Below, piece by piece: positions 60,325-64,000 of a DNA stretch of 64,000 bases (the stretch's first letter is position 1; the number at the start of each line of letters is the position of its first letter). Made by a program: the position numbers and the translations under genes. Below the pieces are notes generated by a model, which saw only the letters and a list, made by a program, of their open reading frames with translations, made no database searches and was not told the DNA's origin. The stretch lies in assembly GCF_000830005.1 (NCBI RefSeq), contig NZ_CP010407.1:3887001-3951000 (forward strand), written 5' to 3'. The stretch comes from Streptomyces vietnamensis. Its GTDB lineage: Bacteria > Actinomycetota > Actinomycetes > Streptomycetales > Streptomycetaceae.

Positions 60325-62212
60325 CGTCCAGCTCGGCGAGGGCGTCCGCCACGACGCGGGTGTACGGATGGTCCTCACCGAGCGCTCGTACGCAGACGGG
60401 CAGCAGATCCTGGTAGTCGGCGCGGGCCTGGTCGGTCAACCCGGCGCGGGCGCGGATCCTCGCAAGGTTGATCCGCGCGATCAGGGTGTCCAGGGCGTCC
60501 TCACCGAGCTGGACCCACAGGTTGCCCATCGCGTAGCCGCAGGTCATGAGGGCTTCGGCGGTCCAGCCCGCGGCCTCGTACATCCCGGACAGCTCGCCGA
60601 GCGCCAGCAGTGTCTCCCTGTCCACCTCGCCCCGGACACGGATCAGGTCCGCGACCACGCCCTGATGGAGGGTGACCGCCTCCTCGAAGAGACCGGCCAG
60701 CCGGTGCGCCCGCGCGAGGGCCCGGCGCGCCAGGAGCGTGGCCAGGGCGTCGGCCCCGAACGCCCTCGTCGTGCCGCGCACCACCTCGGCCGCCATCCCG
60801 ACTACCTCCGCCTCGCGTCCCACCGAGGCGAGGACCCCGATCATCTCGCCGCGTACGGCGAGGGCCATCGGATGGTCCGGGCCGAAGAGCCGCTCGGCGC
60901 CGGTCAGCGCCCGCTCGTACACGGCGAGGGCCGGCTCCGGCAGCCCGTTGAGCGCCAGATACGCGCCCGCCGCGACCAGCGTCCCGAGCAGCGCCTCCCC
61001 GTCCTCCTCCGGGCCGGCGTGTCGCAGATACGCCTCGACGTGCGGCAGCAGCCCCCGCCATGTCTCCCAGTGCGCCGGCTCCTCGCTCTCCTGCGGTACG
61101 GCGTAGCTCAGGGCCGTCTCGGCCAGCAACCGGGCCTGCGCGACAAGGCCGGGCTCCCGGTGCGGGTCCTCCGGGTCCGGTCGCCGGGCGACCGCCTGCA
61201 CCAGCCGGTGCACCGACACCGACCCGTCCTCGTGCAGCGTGACCATGCTGTGCGCGGCCAGCTCCCCCAGCGCCTCGCGCGTACCCGGCATCGGCGGCAG
61301 GAGCAGCGCGGGGATCCGGTCCGGGGCGAACCAGGCGAGCAGGCGCAGGAGTCCGCCCGCGGCCAGGTCGGCGTCGAGCCGGTCGAGCGTGACGCGCAGG
61401 GTCCGGGCGACGGCCTCCTCCGCGTTGCCGCGCCCGCCGCCCCGGCCCAGCTCCGCCAGGTACGCGAGCGGGGGCGTGGCCGTGCGGCCGCAGTACGCGG
61501 CGGCGATCTCGACGGCCAGCGGCAGCTGCCCGAGGGTCTCGCAGAGGCGGTCGGCGCCGGTGGTGTCCCGGGGGCCGCCGTGCGTGGCGACGCGGCCGAA
61601 CAGCTCGACGGCCTCGTCGGGCGCCAGCACGGGCAGCGTGAGGACGCGCCCGATCCCGTACCAGGCGTCCGTCGTGCGGCTCGTGAGCACGACCCGCCCC
61701 TGGCCGGCGCGGGCCAGCAGGCCCTCCACGTCGGCCGGATCGGTGACGTTGTCCAGGACGAGGAGCCAGCCGTCGTGCGTCGACAGCCACTGCAACGCCC
61801 GCTCCCTCAGAGCCTCCTGCGGGAGCACGTCGATCAGCTCGGGCTGCATCGCGGCAGCGAGGCCCGCGAGCCCCGCGTCGACGTCGGCGCGGCTCTCCGC
61901 GGTGATCCACCAGACGGGATTGCGGGCCGCCGTCTGCCGCAGGGCCCAGCGGGCGACGAGCGAGGACTTGCCGACCCCGCCGAGGCCGCACACGACGACG
62001 GGCTCCTCCGCGCCTTCCAGGAGGTCGAGCTCGGCCGTGCGCCCGACGAAGTGGGCGGACCTACGGGGGACGTTGACGAGCCCGTCGGGGCAGCGCACGG
62101 GGCGGGTGGCCTCGGCCGGCAGGACGGTCACCCGGTCGCCCGTGTGGACCCACCCGATGTTCCCGCCGGCCGCGACGGACCGCTCCCCCGACGCGGATAC
62201 GTCCCCGCTCAC
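60302..62212 (-). CDS. STAND/NLR-like receptor: N-terminal amyloid-like motif, NB-ARC, TPR repeats
   Basis: A 636-residue STAND ATPase. Residues about 6-27 carry the short motif SGERSVAAGGNIGWVHTGD, which is shared with the neighbouring membrane protein. After VNVPRRSAHFVGRTAELDLL comes the NB-ARC domain: P-loop CGLGGVGKSS (about 75-83), Walker B GWLLVLDNVTD (about 148-158), VVLTSRT, the LGQLPLAVEIAA motif, and VHRLVQ in the MHD position (about 335). Residues about 360-630 are TPR-like (ALAVYERALTGAERLFGPDH). Such proteins sense a trigger, oligomerise, and signal through the N-terminus. The GTG overlaps the stop of the membrane protein gene (GTGA), so the two are co-translated. Confidence 0.85.
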   Translation of the reverse strand: MSGDVSASGERSVAAGGNIGWVHTGDRVTVLPAEATRPVRCPDGLVNVPRRSAHFVGRTAELDLLEGAEEPVVVCGLGGVGKSSLVARWALRQTAARNPVWWITAESRADVDAGLAGLAAAMQPELIDVLPQEALRERALQWLSTHDGWLLVLDNVTDPADVEGLLARAGQGRVVLTSRTTDAWYGIGRVLTLPVLAPDEAVELFGRVATHGGPRDTTGADRLCETLGQLPLAVEIAAAYCGRTATPPLAYLAELGRGGGRGNAEEAVARTLRVTLDRLDADLAAGGLLRLLAWFAPDRIPALLLPPMPGTREALGELAAHSMVTLHEDGSVSVHRLVQAVARRPDPEDPHREPGLVAQARLLAETALSYAVPQESEEPAHWETWRGLLPHVEAYLRHAGPEEDGEALLGTLVAAGAYLALNGLPEPALAVYERALTGAERLFGPDHPMALAVRGEMIGVLASVGREAEVVGMAAEVVRGTTRAFGADALATLLARRALARAHRLAGLFEEAVTLHQGVVADLIRVRGEVDRETLLALGELSGMYEAAGWTAEALMTCGYAMGNLWVQLGEDALDTLIARINLARIRARAGLTDQARADYQDLLPVCVRALGEDHPYTRVVADALAELDVKEQPAP

Positions 62213-62607
62213 GCGTCGCCCGTCGACACGCTCCCGATGTCCCCGCCGGCGGCGACGGAACGCTCGCCGGAGGCGGTCACGGGGCCGGTGGCGGGGGTGC
62301 CGCCGCTGGGCATGGCGGGCGGCGCGGCCGGGGCCTGCGTCCCGTCACCGGTGACGACGGCCCCGATGCTCCCGCCGGCGGCGACGGCCCGGCTGCCGGA
62401 GGCCTCCACGGCACCCTCGGACCGCCCGAACTGCGCCCACAGGGAGAGCCCGAGCCCGACGGCGGCGAGGACGACACCGGCGACGCTGGCGATCTGGTCG
62501 GCCTTGCCGAGGTCGGTGAAGGCGACGATGAGGAGGGCGGCTACGCCGACGGCGGCGACGCCGATTCCGCTCCAGAGGAGGGGTTTTGAGGGGGTGGTGG
62601 CTGCCAT
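62209..62607 (-). CDS. Two-helix membrane protein with two C-terminal amyloid-like motifs (candidate effector)
   Basis: A 132-residue protein I cannot assign to a named family. Two membrane helices lie at about residues 10-32 (LLWSGIGVAAVGVAALLIVA) and 38-60 (IASVAGVVLAAVGLGLSLWA). The rest is two copies of a motif, SRAVAAGGSIGAVVTGDG (about 70-90) and SGERSVAAGGDIGSVSTGD (about 113-131), joined by a Pro/Gly/Ala linker. The same motif is at the N-terminus of the NLR-like protein encoded immediately downstream. The ATG has no clear ribosome site; CATCAT is 6 bases before it. The upstream STAND gene ends only 18 bases away. A pore-forming or membrane-recruiting effector is my inference. Confidence 0.75.
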   Translation of the reverse strand: MAATTPSKPLLWSGIGVAAVGVAALLIVAFTDLGKADQIASVAGVVLAAVGLGLSLWAQFGRSEGAVEASGSRAVAAGGSIGAVVTGDGTQAPAAPPAMPSGGTPATGPVTASGERSVAAGGDIGSVSTGDA

Positions 62608-62625
62608 GCGCCCATGATGCGGGAC

Positions 62626-64000
62626 TCAGTCGCCCAACGACAGCCGTTCATGGGCGAGCTGGCGGATCATCGTGGTCAACAGCGTTCCGCCCAGGGTGGA
62701 TTCGCAGTCGTCGAGGAGCTCCCGAACCAGGTGCCTGGCCTGGTCGACCTCACCGGCCTCGATCAGTACAACGACGTGAAATCCGCGTTGCACGAGGGTG
62801 TTCGGGTGTGTCGGGCCAAACCGCCTCCGAGCTCCCACGACCCCGGCCTCTGTGAGTACGAGAGCCCGGTCCGTCCGTCCCAGTTCCAGGAGTACGGAGA
62901 CGAGCGAGGTCTCGATACGGTCGATCAGAACGGCGTCCTCGGGCAGAACATCCCTGACCCGTGCAAGCAGCGACTCCAGTCCGGAACAGGCCGTCAAATG
63001 ATCGGAGTCGGCGGCGAGCAACGCGCACCGTGCTCCCAGGGTCTCCCGGGCGTCCTCACCCAGGGAGCGGATCGCTCGGTCCACGTTCTCCTGGAGCAGT
63101 TCCTCGGCCCGGCGAGGGTCCGACAGAAGGAGCGTCTTCGCCAGCTGCGCCCGGGCCTCGATCGTGCGAGCGTCGTCGGGGCCGTACAGCCGAACATGGA
63201 GCTCGAAGTACTCCTCGGGCAGCTCGACCATCTCCGGAGCATCATCGAACTGCTGCTCCAGCACCAAGTTACCCATGGCTTGCAGGGATCGCTCGTCCTC
63301 TGCCCCGTACAGGCGCCTGTAGCCGATCAGCGCCCGCGAGTAGAGCGAGAGCGCACGTCCGTCGGTGATCATTGCGAACAGCAACCCGGCCCAGTGGAAG
63401 AGCATGCACCACTGCTCGATGTCCTCCTTCGCTTGCGTGTACTGAGCGAAGGACGCTGCCTGGATCGCGTACGGCCGGCACACGTCCAGGTTCGCGAGGG
63501 CGCTCCCTCGTACTCCAGATACCGCCTGGACCAGCAACTCCCCCGCCTGCTCCTTCCCCTCACCCCCCGCCCGCACCACCGCCTGCACCAGCCGGTGCAC
63601 CCCGATCTCGGGGCCCTCCACGCTGATCATGCTGTGCGCCCGCAGCCGCCGCACCGCCTCCGTGACCTCCAGCGGACTCCCCAACGGTTCCAGCAACCGC
63701 CTCGGGATCCCCTCCGGGGCCCACCACGCCAGGATCGAGAGAATGCGGCCCGCCAGCGGGGTGTCGCGGAGGCGGTCCAGCGTCACCTGCCACACCCGCG
63801 CCACCGTCCGCCCCGCCTCGCCGCCCTCCGCCGTGAGGGCGTACGTCTCGGCCGGGTAGCGGGCCAGGAGGTCCAGGTACGCGCGCGGGGCGATACCCGC
63901 CTCGGCGCAGTACGCCGCCGCCTGGCGGAGGGCCAACGGGAGATGGCCCAGTTCCGCGCACACCTCCGCCACGCCGTCCCCGGGGCACACGCGCGTGAAG
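62626..64000 (-). CDS. Second STAND/TPR protein (5' end beyond window)
   Basis: The C-terminal 457 residues of a protein that continues past the right edge. It starts within an NB-ARC domain: LGHLPLALRQAAAYCAEAG (GLPL-type motif), LDRLRDTPLAGRILSILAWW (winged helix), and GVHRLVQAVV in the MHD position. TPR-like repeats follow (LYSRALIGYRRLYGAEDERS, YFELHVRLYGPDDARTIEAR). The architecture parallels the other STAND protein, suggesting a duplicated pair. Its stop is 18 bases before the small membrane protein gene, all in one direction. Whether its N-terminus carries the shared motif cannot be seen here. Confidence 0.85.
   Translation of the reverse strand, partial: FTRVCPGDGVAEVCAELGHLPLALRQAAAYCAEAGIAPRAYLDLLARYPAETYALTAEGGEAGRTVARVWQVTLDRLRDTPLAGRILSILAWWAPEGIPRRLLEPLGSPLEVTEAVRRLRAHSMISVEGPEIGVHRLVQAVVRAGGEGKEQAGELLVQAVSGVRGSALANLDVCRPYAIQAASFAQYTQAKEDIEQWCMLFHWAGLLFAMITDGRALSLYSRALIGYRRLYGAEDERSLQAMGNLVLEQQFDDAPEMVELPEEYFELHVRLYGPDDARTIEARAQLAKTLLLSDPRRAEELLQENVDRAIRSLGEDARETLGARCALLAADSDHLTACSGLESLLARVRDVLPEDAVLIDRIETSLVSVLLELGRTDRALVLTEAGVVGARRRFGPTHPNTLVQRGFHVVVLIEAGEVDQARHLVRELLDDCESTLGGTLLTTMIRQLAHERLSLGD

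Overview
The window is chromosomal DNA of a Streptomyces (or very close relative). Evidence: very high G+C with G/C at nearly every third codon position, many GTG starts, and developmental genes found in streptomycetes: bldG with its anti-sigma partner, wblA and an actinobacterial crp. From memory, the gene order resembles the Streptomyces coelicolor region around SCO3545-SCO3615, so most of the window looks like conserved core chromosome. No rRNA, CRISPR array, intact insertion sequence or prophage was seen; there is one tRNA (Pro, CGG anticodon).

Layout. 0-5.5 kb: methyltransferase (cut by the left edge), secreted lipoprotein, proton-pumping pyrophosphatase, then the BldG switch pair. 5.6-13.1 kb: a DEAH-type helicase facing a compact Tad/Flp-pilus-like operon (CpaE/Ssd, TadA ATPase, TadB, TadC, pilin-like DUF4244, TadE, second TadE-like protein) whose last gene carries a four-copy repeat of its own start region. 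13.5-30.7 kb: HAD hydrolase, degenerate Fic protein, CooC-like ATPase, deacetylase-like lipoprotein, SulP-carbonic anhydrase fusion, acetyl-CoA synthetase, NhaA, holin-like protein, epoxide hydrolase, MarP-type protease, Nudix, endonuclease III and Crp. 30.7-37.3 kb: SPFH protein, MBL and Nudix hydrolases, RidA, DUF4177, a tandem pair of ArsA/Get3-like ATPases, and WblA. 37.7-38.7 kb: a small accessory patch (unknown gene plus an IS110-family transposase remnant). 38.7-46 kb: class A penicillin-binding protein, YqeY, phosphoesterase, membrane protein, tRNA-Pro, glycosyltransferase and a Ser/Thr kinase whose stop codon abuts a 163-bp palindromic MITE-like element. 46.2-60.3 kb: alkyl sulfatase, TPR protein, Lrp regulator, methyltransferase, S9 peptidase, SURF1, an ECF sigma factor with a membrane partner, and the aspartate-pathway pair asd-ask.

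The most interesting region is the right end (60.3-64 kb). Three co-directional genes lie almost end to end: a STAND/NLR receptor (NB-ARC plus TPR-like repeats) with a short N-terminal Gly-rich motif; a 132-residue protein with two membrane helices and two C-terminal copies of the same motif; and a second STAND protein cut by the window edge. One motif in the receptor and two in a small membrane protein mirrors the fungal NWD2/HET-S amyloid-signalling arrangement, and the motif resembles bacterial amyloid signalling sequences. I propose it as a candidate regulated cell-death or defence module.

A second recurring feature is short tandem repeats (12-52 bp units) at gene ends, several containing the stop codon itself. 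About ten genes also have a TANNNT-like -10 hexamer 6-8 nt before the start codon and no convincing ribosome binding site, suggesting leaderless transcripts.
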